From: Eubacteriales bacterium
Lineage (GTDB): Bacteria; Bacillota; Clostridia; Acetivibrionales; JANLFN01
Reading direction: 5' to 3'
NCBI GenBank assembly: GCA_024655885.1
Contig: JANLFN010000002.1
Span: forward strand, 62,001 to 126,000
DNA: 64,000 nucleotides
Below, in pieces: positions 27,267-34,966 of this stretch. Numbering within the stretch: the first letter of the stretch is position 1; each line of letters begins with the position of its first letter. The position numbers were made by a program, and so were the translations under genes. The notes under the pieces were generated by a model. That model had not been told where the DNA came from. It ran no database searches and saw only the letters and a program-made list of their open reading frames with translations.

Positions 27267-27484
27267 ATGTCAGTGAAACATTCTGTTGAATCTTCCAGCC
27301 TGGCAGAAGTGCTGGATAGAATACTTGAAAAGGGGATTGTTATTACCTGTTCCTCCGTGTATCCTTAGTTGGCATTGAATTGCTGGTCATTGACGGGAGA
27401 ATCGTTATCGCAGGAGTAGAAACTTGGTTGGTTTACGCCAGAGCCGTCGGATTACTTGCTCCGAACCTTAAGGAAGAATATTAG
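27267..27484 (+). pseudogene. gvpA: gas vesicle protein A paralogue with one-base deletion
   Basis: GGGGAGG precedes an ATG coding [26 protein letters not shown], the GvpA N-terminus. After about 26 codons the frame breaks. One missing base in ATT-ACC-TGT (expected ATT-GAC-CTG) restores [20 protein letters not shown] and a normal end ([16 protein letters not shown]). The repaired protein would be 72 residues. The gene is in inverted orientation to the intact gvpA. GvpA is the wall-forming protein of gas vesicles. Confidence 0.8.
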
Positions 27485-27579
27485 AGCGACCGCTTGATGG
27501 TCAAAAGATGAGGCTTTAATAAATAATTTACCTTTAAGCCTATTGTTTTACATATCCGCAATCCTTGAATATCCTGTAA

Positions 27580-27607
27580 CAGAATTGGGTTCTAGAACCC
27601 AATTCTG
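27580..27607. repeat. 28-base perfect palindrome
   Basis: CAGAATTGGGTTCT followed immediately by AGAACCCAATTCTG, with no loop. It lies after the frameshifted gvpA copy. It could form a cruciform or serve as a terminator or protein-binding site; no T-run follows. Confidence 0.6.
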
Positions 27608-27672
27608 CCTTCATCCATTGTAATCTTCATCTCCTTACATAAAATGTATACAAGCCCTAGGCTATATTGCGG

Positions 27673-27807
27673 TCAGCACCGGCTTTCCAACCATTTCAAT
27701 CTTTCCTTAAGGGCTCTGTTTTCTTCTTCCAAATCCTTATCCCTATTTTTTACAGCCTGTGAAGAAAGGAAAGGCTCATTCCGCCACCAGTCAATACCCA
27801 TCTCCAC
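27673..27807 (-). other. short open frame downstream of the coiled-coil gene
   Basis: Reads from a GTG as VEMGIDWWRNEPFLSSQ and a charged coiled-coil end (DLEEENRALKERLKWLE). The frame is open further upstream into the coiled-coil gene but without a good start; ribosome binding is weak. It may be the remnant of a gas-vesicle accessory gene. Confidence 0.3.
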
Positions 27808-27863
27808 CGCTTTGTCAACCGGATTGTCTGCGGTTTTACCTGCCGTTCGCTTTGTCTTACGGG

Positions 27864-28157
27864 TTAATATTCGAAAGTAATATGTTTTGTTCTGGATCTT
27901 GAAGGCGGTATTACATCCTCTTCCACAATTTCATACTGCTGTCTGAAATATGCATTGATTTCAAGAATTTCCCTCTGTACCTGCTCAATCCTTCTCTCAA
28001 TCCGCGCCATCCTCGTTTCCGCCATCTGCCTCTCATATTCCAGCCGGCTTAATTCGCTGGACAGCGCATATGCCCTCATATGATAATTCTTGTCTTTCGA
28101 ACCGCCGCTTCGGATTGCCGGCCTCTTATATGCGGATCGGTTCGTCTGCACTTCCAT
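27864..28157 (-). CDS. small coiled-coil protein, likely gas-vesicle accessory
   Basis: 97 residues: a basic N-terminus (TNRSAYKRPAIRSGG), a central coiled coil (LSSELSRLEYERQMAETRMA and on to about residue 75) and a polar tail. GAGAGGAG lies before the ATG. It follows gvpN by 14 bases on the same strand, so it belongs to the gvpA-gvpN operon. Size and coiled coil recall GvpV-type accessory proteins, but the similarity is only general. Confidence 0.55.
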   Translation of the reverse strand: MEVQTNRSAYKRPAIRSGGSKDKNYHMRAYALSSELSRLEYERQMAETRMARIERRIEQVQREILEINAYFRQQYEIVEEDVIPPSRSRTKHITFEY

Positions 28158-28171
28158 AACCTCACTCCTCT

Positions 28172-29101
28172 CTACACCGACCTGGAGATTAAACTGCGTA
28201 TGACATGCTCCATGGTCACAGGAGCCCCCTGGCTCCTTCCCGTGCCTCCCGTGCCCCCTTCGGGTCTGTCCGCAGTTCCCCTCCCTCCTAGAACATCCTC
28301 ACAGATCTTCACAAACATCTCACTCTCCGCTCCGATGGGCACACTCAACAGGTTGGATACCTTCCCTATCATGATGGCCGCCCGCACCGATATGTTTGCT
28401 CCCATTCTCTTCCGGTAATTTCTCACCAGATCTACCACTTTCTTCGCATCTTCCACGTTTAGCCCCGTCTTTGCCACCACAATCCTGATTTCCGTTTCCC
28501 TGTCCCAGTGGTCCAAATTGATGGCGATCATCCGGTCCAGCAGCGCTTCCTGCGTCGCATACACCCCTGCGTATCTCTCCGGATTGCTGGTAAATATGGC
28601 CTTAAAATTCGGGTGTACTTTTATGTAATTCTCTCCCGTCCTGTTGATGGGCAGTTCCAGCACCCTCTCCTCCAAAACTGAAAGTAAAACGTTGTTCGTC
28701 TCCGGCGTCGAGCGGCTGAACTCGTCATAGATCAGGATATACCCCTCCCTGCACGCATCCACCAGTCTTCCGTCAATCCACTGCTGCTCCACCGTTTCAT
28801 CCGTCTTCAGCACCGAGTGGATGTAGTTGTCGATTACCACCTTTTTTCTATACCCGAATTGGCCTCCCACAAACTCCGCAGAACAGATTTCATCACTCCC
28901 GAAAAGGATAATGGTGGGCTGATTGAACAGATGGGCCAGGTGCATGGCCAGGGTTGTCTTCCCGGTACCCGCCGGCCCTCTCAAGTGGACGGGGAATCCT
29001 GCGTTCAGATAGGCTACGGCCCTTGTAATCACATCGTTAATCTTTTCCGTTTCTACAAAGCTTTGCCTCTGTTTAAAATCTACCAGTGTAATTTCTTCCA
29101 T
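28172..29101 (-). CDS. gvpN: gas vesicle AAA+ ATPase GvpN
   Basis: 309 residues from the ATG behind GGGGG. MoxR-type AAA+ domain: HLRGPAGTGKTTLAMHLAHL (Walker A, about residues 42-49), GYILIYDEFSRSTPETNNVL (Walker B) and FKAIFTSNPERYAGVYATQE (sensor 1). The FGSDEICSAEFVGGQ insertion is characteristic of GvpN, which promotes gas vesicle growth. The C-terminus has a Gly/Thr-rich linker (GGTGGTGRSQG). Intact, unlike other gvp genes here. It follows the 35-aa ORF by 13 bases. Confidence 0.9.
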   Translation of the reverse strand: MEEITLVDFKQRQSFVETEKINDVITRAVAYLNAGFPVHLRGPAGTGKTTLAMHLAHLFNQPTIILFGSDEICSAEFVGGQFGYRKKVVIDNYIHSVLKTDETVEQQWIDGRLVDACREGYILIYDEFSRSTPETNNVLLSVLEERVLELPINRTGENYIKVHPNFKAIFTSNPERYAGVYATQEALLDRMIAINLDHWDRETEIRIVVAKTGLNVEDAKKVVDLVRNYRKRMGANISVRAAIMIGKVSNLLSVPIGAESEMFVKICEDVLGGRGTADRPEGGTGGTGRSQGAPVTMEHVIRSLISRSV

Positions 29102-29114
29102 AACAGCCCCCTTT

Positions 29115-29222
29115 CTATTCATCCAGCAGTTTTCCTCTTTCCCGGATACGGGAGCGCTGATAGGACAATACATTATAGTTAAGGAAATCTTTTACTGCCT
29201 GGGTAATTTCCTTTATATACAT
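29115..29222 (-). CDS. 35-aa ORF between gvpA and gvpN
   Basis: A strong GGAGGGG site lies 7 bases before an ATG coding MYIKEITQAVKDFLNYNVLS and then a very basic stretch (YQRSRIRERGKLLDE). It fits tightly between gvpA (12 bases) and gvpN (13 bases). It has amphipathic helix character. It could be a genuine micro-Gvp protein or a translational coupler for gvpN. I know no family for it. Confidence 0.55.
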   Translation of the reverse strand: MYIKEITQAVKDFLNYNVLSYQRSRIRERGKLLDE

Positions 29223-29234
29223 CCTTAGCCCCTC

Positions 29235-29453
29235 CTATTCCATGAGTGACTGATTTGCTCCGGCCGTCAGTCCCACAGCATCTGCATAAACCAGATACTG
29301 TTCAATGCTTGCGATAACCACTCTTGCTTCAATGGTCACAAGTTCGATTCCCACAATCGAAACACGTACGAATATGTCGATAACAATTCCCTTTTCCAGT
29401 ATCCTATCCAAAACCTCTGCCAGGCTTGAAGTTTCAATTGACTTGCCTCCCAC
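29235..29453 (-). CDS. gvpA: gas vesicle structural protein GvpA
   Basis: 72 residues. The GvpA core [38 protein letters not shown] and [16 protein letters not shown] is complete. I place the start at a GTG because GGGGTGA lies 6 bases upstream; there is no ATG in frame in a suitable place. An ATT seven bases after GGGAGG is another conceivable start. It is first in an operon with a 35-aa ORF, gvpN and a coiled-coil gene. Because gvpF/L, gvpG and the AAA gene nearby are broken, the product probably no longer forms vesicles. Confidence 0.88.
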   Translation of the reverse strand: MGGKSIETSSLAEVLDRILEKGIVIDIFVRVSIVGIELVTIEARVVIASIEQYLVYADAVGLTAGANQSLME

Positions 29454-29489
29454 ATGCTTCACCCCATTTATTATTTGGCTGTCATAGTC

Positions 29490-29527
29490 TATATGTATGA
29501 ATATGAATTTTTGATTATTACACCTAT
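29490..29527 (-). promoter_or_regulatory. conserved gvpA upstream element, copy 1
   Basis: A 38-base block about 40 bases upstream of gvpA is nearly identical (36 of 38) to a block at 33689-33726 upstream of the decayed third gvpA copy. It contains the minus-strand string GGTGTAATAA. It may be the gvpA promoter or mRNA leader kept from the duplication. Confidence 0.5.
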
Positions 29528-29732
29528 ATTTATCAACAAATTGCGCATAAAATCGGATAGTTTTATAACAACCCAAATATAATATAGAAGAGAGGGAAAA
29601 AATGGATCCCATGAATTCAGAAGCAGAATGAAAAATATGGGCGTGCGCCGTCCCTGCTTCATTAAATTATCCCCTCCTCTTTAGAACAAAAACAAAACCG
29701 TGTAATATAATGAAATCAAGGAGGGATATACT

Positions 29733-31232
29733 ATGTTTGAGATAAGCGCCAAACAATATATATTCAAGTCCTCTGATGAGCAGGTACAAAACGTTTTTTT
29801 CAAACCCGGTGTCGGTTTATGCACCCGTACCATGAGCACGGCAAATACCTGGTCCGAGCCCTCCGTCTTATTGGAAGACGCAGTACCCGGCTTCAGTGCC
29901 TGTCTTGACGGGAATGATACGGTTCATATCTTTTGTCAGATGAAAGACGGCAGCTTAATACATATCCGGTCATCCGAAAATGAGTGGAAAGCATCTCAGC
30001 TGCAGAAGGGAAGAAGTCTGAAGAACTACTGCAAATTTTTAAATGTGGTCAGCATGGAACACACGGTCTACTTCTTTTATGTAGTGGAAGAAGCGGGAAA
30101 AAATCTTTTACTGTTTCAAAGCAAAAGTGGAGGAAACCTCCCTACACCTTCACAGGTAATAACTTCTCTGGACTATTCGAAAAAAAGTCCGTACAGGGTC
30201 CTGGTGCGGGGAAACGACCTTTACGTTTTTTACAGCCGCACCACCGGCAGCTGGAATCAAATCGGATACCAGGTGTACCACGAACCTGAAAATAAATGGA
30301 GCCCCTTTTATCCCCTGATAAACAATAATAAAAATGAAAAAGTTCATTTGACTTCGGTTCTGATGGATGCTCAGGGCCGCCTGCATGTCTGCTGGCAGAA
30401 AACTACCCCCCTGAAGTATGAACTTATATACTCCAGGAGAGATGCTTCTTCCGAAATCGGAAAAGACTATACTGTTGCCACTGCTCCCAGTGATTTTTAC
30501 AATTCCTCCATTCTTTCAATAAACGGAAAAATTATTGTGTACTGGGTAAGGGATAAAAACATTTTTTACTGCATTTCTGAGGATGAGGGAGAAAAATGGA
30601 GTATTTCCAAGAAATATACATCCTACAGCGATGCACTTTTATACTGTATCCAATATTTTCAAAATTCCATTGACAGCGGCACCGAATTATTTACAAATGA
30701 ACTTCCCGGGATTTTAGCCTATGGCTATAAGCTGGGATTTATAGATGATGATTCATTGGAAAGAAAGGAGAGAGACCGGAATATGAATGATTCTCAAGCG
30801 TTAATCATTAACACCTTGAAAATTCTCACAGCCAATGTGGATGATCAAAAAAAGCTCACCGATAAGTTAAAGCATGAAATGGATGAAATCGAGCAAAGAC
30901 AGCGGCACTCCGAATCGGAATTGAACAAGTACATCGCGAAGCTGGATCTGATCTATCCGGATATCACAAATATAAAAACCGCACTTAATGATATAAAAAA
31001 TATGCTGGACCGTTTGAAAATTTCGGAAGCAAAGGAGCAGGCCGAAAAAGTTACTGTAGAAGAACTGAAAGAGCCGGATAGCTCTCCGGATGCCTCGAAT
31101 GAAGTAAACGCCAACAGTCCATCGGATGAAACGGAAAGCAAAAAAAACTACTCCAGGAAAACAGCCATGATCCCCGGCACCGGTTTTGCCCATATAACGC
31201 CGGAATATCTGAGAAGCATGGGCAAAAAATGA
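29733..31232 (+). CDS. beta-propeller plus coiled-coil protein, unknown function
   Basis: 499 residues behind GGAGG. Residues about 1-320 show repeats of the sialidase/BNR kind (CLDGNDTVHIFCQMKDGSLIH, VRGNDLYVFYSRTTGSWNQ, MDAQGRLHVCWQKT, INGKIIVYWVRDKNIFYCIS), suggesting a six-bladed propeller. Residues about 345-430 are a coiled coil (IINTLKILTANVDDQKKLTD onward), followed by an acidic linker and a short C-terminal motif (TGFAHITPEYLRSMGKK). There is no signal peptide or membrane span. It is divergent from the gvpA operon and has its own terminator. No catalytic Asp-box signature was recognised; a binding or scaffold role is inferred. A surface or spore location is possible. Confidence 0.65.
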   Translation: MFEISAKQYIFKSSDEQVQNVFFKPGVGLCTRTMSTANTWSEPSVLLEDAVPGFSACLDGNDTVHIFCQMKDGSLIHIRSSENEWKASQLQKGRSLKNYCKFLNVVSMEHTVYFFYVVEEAGKNLLLFQSKSGGNLPTPSQVITSLDYSKKSPYRVLVRGNDLYVFYSRTTGSWNQIGYQVYHEPENKWSPFYPLINNNKNEKVHLTSVLMDAQGRLHVCWQKTTPLKYELIYSRRDASSEIGKDYTVATAPSDFYNSSILSINGKIIVYWVRDKNIFYCISEDEGEKWSISKKYTSYSDALLYCIQYFQNSIDSGTELFTNELPGILAYGYKLGFIDDDSLERKERDRNMNDSQALIINTLKILTANVDDQKKLTDKLKHEMDEIEQRQRHSESELNKYIAKLDLIYPDITNIKTALNDIKNMLDRLKISEAKEQAEKVTVEELKEPDSSPDASNEVNANSPSDETESKKNYSRKTAMIPGTGFAHITPEYLRSMGKK

Positions 31233-31281
31233 TTCCCCCCTATACTGCGGGTCCATGGAAAAACTCCTTGAATGCACCTTG

Positions 31282-31306
31282 ACCGCATTTCCAATGCGGT
31301 TTTTTT
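31282..31306 (+). terminator. rho-independent terminator of the propeller gene
   Basis: ACCGCATTTCCAATGCGGT followed by T6-7, about 50 bases after the stop. Confidence 0.85.
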
Positions 31307-31351
31307 CGTAGAAAAGTTCGTTTCCACAGGCATCAAAAAAGTCTGCCGGAG

Positions 31352-31408
31352 GGCTTTTCGCCGTAGAGGAATACCCAAGCCTTAAATCCGGCGAAGCCAG
31401 CTTTTTTA
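31352..31408 (+). terminator. second terminator-like hairpin
   Basis: GGCTTTTCGCCG pairs with CGGCGAAGCC over a 25-base loop and is followed by AGCTTTTTTATTTT. It lies before the multicopper oxidase relic and may be left from a lost transcription unit. Confidence 0.35.
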
Positions 31409-31458
31409 TTTTCCGAATATTTTTTGAATAGTTTCATCAGAAATAGCATTCACATAAG

Positions 31459-31658
31459 CGGGTTTTGTTACAAGAATCATCGCACACTTTGAAGGTTTTG
31501 CAGGTTTATACGTATGGCACTGCCATATTCTTGAACATGAGGATTACGAGATGATGCGCCCTTATAAAGTAGTCAAGTGGGCATCAAAATATGACGACAA
31601 AAGCCGGACAACTGTTGAAAGCAGGACATGGACAGCTTCACACAACAGATCACGTTAA
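31459..31658 (+). pseudogene. C-terminal fragment of a CotA-like multicopper oxidase
   Basis: The frame reads VTRIIAHFEGFAGLYVWHCH followed by ILEHEDYEMMRPYKVV, the T1/T3 copper-site end of CotA/bilirubin oxidase-type enzymes (HCHxLEHE, M axial ligand). A stop lies just upstream and nothing N-terminal is present, so about 450 residues are missing. The tail after YKVVK is not family-like. A relic of a spore-coat laccase or manganese oxidase is likely. Confidence 0.8.
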
Positions 31659-31708
31659 ATGCTGGTGGCCCGCAACGTGTGCTGTAACGTTTGAGTAAAA
31701 CCAGGGAT

Positions 31709-31756
31709 CCGGATAAAAAAGAGCGGAAAGAAATGCTTGGACTCTTTTTTATCCGG
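31709..31756. repeat. 15-bp inverted repeat
   Basis: CCGGATAAAAAAGAG and CTCTTTTTTATCCGG are separated by 18 bases. It could act as a terminator in either direction at the 3' end of the decayed minus-strand genes, or be an element end. Confidence 0.6.
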
Positions 31757-31797
31757 ACAATTCTACTTCAGATGACCGAATCCAGGGAATTAAAAAA

Positions 31798-31999
31798 TCA
31801 ATCTATTTGCAGCCGAATCTTTATTTTAAATTTATTTCCGCAATTCAAGCATTCGGCACGGTCTGCGCTCAGTATCTTGAGCCTTTCCACCTGCTGGCAA
31901 AAGGGGAATTCATAATCGATTTCCTTGTCCTTTAAAACCTTATCCAGATTATTTTTTTACATATTCCAGGCAATCTTTATAATTCTCATTAGAAAGCAT
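31798..31999 (-). pseudogene. frameshifted small CxxC protein in the gas-vesicle island
   Basis: AAGGTGAG precedes an ATG coding MLSNENYKDCLEYVKK, then a stop. A one-base frame change at an A7 run continues as NLDKVLKDKEIDYEFPFCQQ to a CLNCGNKFKIKIRLQID end. The repaired protein would be about 66 residues with one CxxC. The single-base lesion resembles those in the neighbouring gvp genes. Family unknown. Confidence 0.5.
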
Positions 32000-32152
32000 A
32001 GGTCTCACCTTCTAATTCTTTTCAATACATACAATATATTAAATAAAGGTCCGATTTGTTCCTTGATTCGTAAAAAATCCGAACCTTTTTGCCGGATGAA
32101 ACAGTTGTACCAATGGTGGATTCCTGTGCATTTTTCAAAGGAGACCTCGTTT

Positions 32153-32405
32153 TTATTCCCATTCGCCGCTTTTTTTTTCGTCACTTTCTTCTTCTGCATG
32201 AGCACGGTTATATTCCCTGGCTGCCCTCAATTGATTCAGAAGTTTTTGCTCTGATTCCGCAAATTCGTTTTCTCCAATTTATCCCATTTCATAAAGGACC
32301 GCCAGGTCCATCAGCTTTTTTTATCTGGTCTTCATCGTACAATTCCTTCAGCGCATAATCGGTTATCGTTTCCAGAAGGTTATAAAGCTTTTTTATGATA
32401 TACAT
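32153..32405 (-). pseudogene. gvpG: gas vesicle protein G, frameshift and nonsense
   Basis: The reading starts MYIIKKLYNLLETITDYALK and ELYDEDQIKK. After an A7 run the frame must shift to continue KLMDLAVLYEMG, then a TAA replaces an expected Lys codon before IGENEFAESEQKLLNQLRAA and a charged tail. Pattern and length (about 84 residues) match GvpG. Two independent lesions make a functional product unlikely. Confidence 0.72.
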
Positions 32406-32530
32406 GATACACATCCTCTCCTGAAGCCTGCCCGGTAAAACTCCATTTTTTATGCAGGGTTTTTATAACTGTTCATTCAGGACTCTAAGCGGCAAATCCT
32501 TACCAGCGGCAATAAAGTAAAGGATGCCTT

Positions 32531-32790
32531 TTAGGCTTTCATTGTGATGCTGGTAAAATTATAGGGAGGCCATGGTCCGGAATAGCTGAACTCCAAAGCA
32601 TCCGAATACTTATCTATGATGGATTCAACCAGGCTGTCAAATTCCCGCTCCTGGTTTTTCGGTATCAAGAACGCCGCATTCATCACCATCAACGGATTAT
32701 TTACATCGTTATTGACCGCATTCCCGTAAGATCCGTTCCGCCGGACACCTCTCCTTCAATAAAGCAGTATACATACTTGCCCTTGTTCAC
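32531..32790 (-). pseudogene. GvpF/GvpL family gene with internal deletion
   Basis: GGAGG leads to a GTG coding NKGKYVYCFIEGEVSGG, the normal start of GvpF/L proteins. Only about 25 codons later, in another frame, comes the family's C-terminal part: NPLMVMNAAFLIPKNQEREF and the signature LEFSYSGPWPPYNFTS. About 150 central residues are missing and the two parts are out of frame. GvpF/L proteins form a structural complex essential for vesicle assembly. Confidence 0.78.
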
Positions 32791-32791
32791 A

Positions 32792-33256
32792 CTAAAATTC
32801 CTCCATCCGGTTTGTAGCCCCCACGGCGATAACATTTTCCAGGCCTTCGATCCCGTCAAGTTCTGTGAGGAATTGCGCCGCAACCGATATTTGGCGGGAG
32901 TCGCTGTGCCCATTCACCGACATCAAGGAGTCAATTTCATCGAAAAAAACAATGCACGGAGCGATCTGCTTAGCCTTCCTGAATATCTCCCGGATGCCTT
33001 TTTCGGTCTCTCCCTGCCATTTGGACAGCAGCTCGGGACCTTTGATCGAAATAAAATTGGCACCGCTCTCGGTGGCTATTGCTCTTGCTACCAAGGTTTT
33101 TCCCGTACCCGGGGGACCATAGAGCAGTATTCCCCTGAGGTTTTTTATCTTCATTGCCGAAAAAATTCCGGAATACTTCAGGGGCGATTCGATGCACTCC
33201 CTCAAACGGGCTTTGATGGAAGAAAGGCCTCCGATCATATCCCAGGTTACGTTTAG
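32792..33256 (-). pseudogene. CDC48-like AAA ATPase gene, truncated at both ends
   Basis: NVTWDMIGGLSSIKARLREC, then GILLYGPPGTGKTLVARAIA (Walker A), CIVFFDEIDSLM (Walker B) and VIAVGATNRMEEF. The family continues after ATNRP with the arginine fingers and a lid domain; here a stop follows at once, overlapping the ribosome binding site of the GvpF/L remnant. The upstream coding region is out of frame (KRFVL then stop). AAA proteins of this type occur in some bacterial gas vesicle clusters. Confidence 0.7.
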
Positions 33257-33530
33257 AGAACAAACCTCTTGCCCTGTATCAGTCCATCCACCGGCAAGAG
33301 GTCATCAAACTAATCCTACAATGACATATTGGTACAGGAAAACATATCTGAAGGAAGATTTTCACTCGACCCGTCTAAGGGAATGGACTTTTCGATGCTA
33401 TTGAAAATCCTTCCGAAAGATATCGTTTTCCAGCCAAACAATGTAGTACTAAAACATCTATATTCCATCTATCTTCTGGCAATAGTCACTTTAAAAATTC
33501 CATTGTTTTCGGATACCGAGATGGCATCCT
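33257..33530. other. degraded DNA upstream of the AAA relic
   Basis: Holds a CCTCTTGCC/GGCAAGAGG inverted repeat (about 33265-33304) and short coding-like stretches on the minus strand interrupted by stops, probably the lost N-terminal part of the AAA gene. Nothing intact. Confidence 0.4.
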
Positions 33531-33630
33531 CTGGTCACAAGTTCCAGTCCCACAATACAAAACACGTACGAATATGTCGATAACAATTCCCTTGCCCGGT
33601 GTCCTGTCCAAACCTGGGGCAAGATTTAAA
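33531..33630 (-). pseudogene. third gvpA copy, heavily decayed
   Basis: The minus strand reads [13 protein letters not shown] with the adjacent bases closely matching intact gvpA (the stretch taacaattcc on the plus strand and flanks), then a frame break. Upstream of it lies a copy of the gvpA leader element. Both ends are degraded. Confidence 0.65.
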
Positions 33631-33688
33631 ATTTAAACGGACTTGGCTGCCAGGCCCCGTACTCCATCCACCATTCCGCCGCCACATT

Positions 33689-33726
33689 TATATGTATGAA
33701 TATGGATTTTTGGTTATTACACCTAT
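33689..33726 (-). promoter_or_regulatory. conserved gvpA upstream element, copy 2
   Basis: 36 of 38 bases identical to the block upstream of intact gvpA (29490-29527). It is better conserved than the coding relic beside it. Confidence 0.5.
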
Positions 33727-33903
33727 GCGGTTCAATACCGAAATAATAAAACCCCCGGTTTGAAACACGAGGGCCCTATACCACAAATTTGTATTTTAGG
33801 TTCCCAAATTTTTAAACATCTTCATGGAGCTTTCCTTTTGGCCATGGGCATTACCGGCAACACACGACTATATTGGAATATGCTTATACCCATATGTAGC
33901 CGT

Positions 33904-34668
33904 TTAATCGTCATCCCTCTCATAATCTTTTTTAAACTTATCCAAAGGATTAAACTTTTGCTCTGGGAAAAACTGGGTGGGGAAAGGGGTCTTCTTTCTG
34001 TCATTAAAGGTATGGCAGTTCTGTGTAGAAGAATTGACCGTTTGTTCAGGCGGCACTGGGCAATATCCGTATGAGGGAATTAGCAGCTGGACGTTACAAG
34101 CGCATTTCACAACAAAGAATACGCCGATATCGAGAGAAAGAAGTCCGCTTGCAGGATTCACCGAATCGTTGAACGCTTCCGCCAAAGCCTCAATCTTGAT
34201 AAGCAACCCATCCGGATCAATGGTATTATTCTGGTCTTCAGGATAACGGATGACACCTATCTGGGTCAGGCAACTGGGACAATAGATTTCATTGATTGTC
34301 AGGTTGAAAGCGGCCTCGTCCACCTGTGTCAGATGGTTGATGCTGTCTGAATAATAAATATTGTACCTGATTTTTACAAATAATTTAAGTTTCTTAAATC
34401 CCGGCTTTACTAAAGAGTCGGTTTTTGATACCACCCTGACTTCTACGATATCAAAACTGTCCGCCCCTTCAAAAGTAAACATGGGATTGATAACCCCCGA
34501 CCCGGGAATCAGTGTAACCGTCCTGACTACACAGTCCCTCAAAGCCACTTGATCAAATATCTTTTGAACTTCAACACAAACCAGTTCATTTGGCGGTGGA
34601 AAATTTTCCGGATCACAAATTTGCCCAGCCTCAATTTTTACATTGTTGGCTTCATCATACTTAGGCAT
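33904..34668 (-). CDS. cysteine-containing protein, possible spore surface protein
   Basis: 254 residues behind GGGAGG. The start KYDEANNVKIEAGQICDP is followed by ELVCVEVQKIFDQVALRDCV, a C-V-V-K-D-x2-x-R-C kind of motif seen in clostridial proteins thought to be spore-coat or exosporium components. A CPSC pair and VVKCACNVQLLIPSYGYCPVPP follow, then a polar, charged tail. No signal peptide. The middle is beta-rich. Location on the spore is inferred only. Confidence 0.5.
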   Translation of the reverse strand: MPKYDEANNVKIEAGQICDPENFPPPNELVCVEVQKIFDQVALRDCVVRTVTLIPGSGVINPMFTFEGADSFDIVEVRVVSKTDSLVKPGFKKLKLFVKIRYNIYYSDSINHLTQVDEAAFNLTINEIYCPSCLTQIGVIRYPEDQNNTIDPDGLLIKIEALAEAFNDSVNPASGLLSLDIGVFFVVKCACNVQLLIPSYGYCPVPPEQTVNSSTQNCHTFNDRKKTPFPTQFFPEQKFNPLDKFKKDYERDDD

Positions 34669-34966
34669 ACATAAACCTCCCTACTACTAAATTTCATGAT
34701 AGACAATTCGGTTTTCCTATGTGTATCAACCTGTTTTTATCTTGATACGGCACTTCAGTATCATTATATTAAGATAGGAAAAAAAAGTTACAAACCGTTG
34801 AAAATTATGCTTTTTCATTTTATGGATTGGAGAATATATTGAATGTACTCAGAAACTTATTTTGAATCATGCATACGCAACATCAAGCTAAGGAAGATGA
34901 TTTTTAGGATTCCTGAATCCAAATATAAAATATATCTGGTAAAATGTAAAAATATGGAATGAAGTT

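Noticed and set aside
29340-29370. tRNA-like TTCGATTCCCAC string
   Set aside because: It is part of gvpA on the other strand; no cloverleaf can be built around it.
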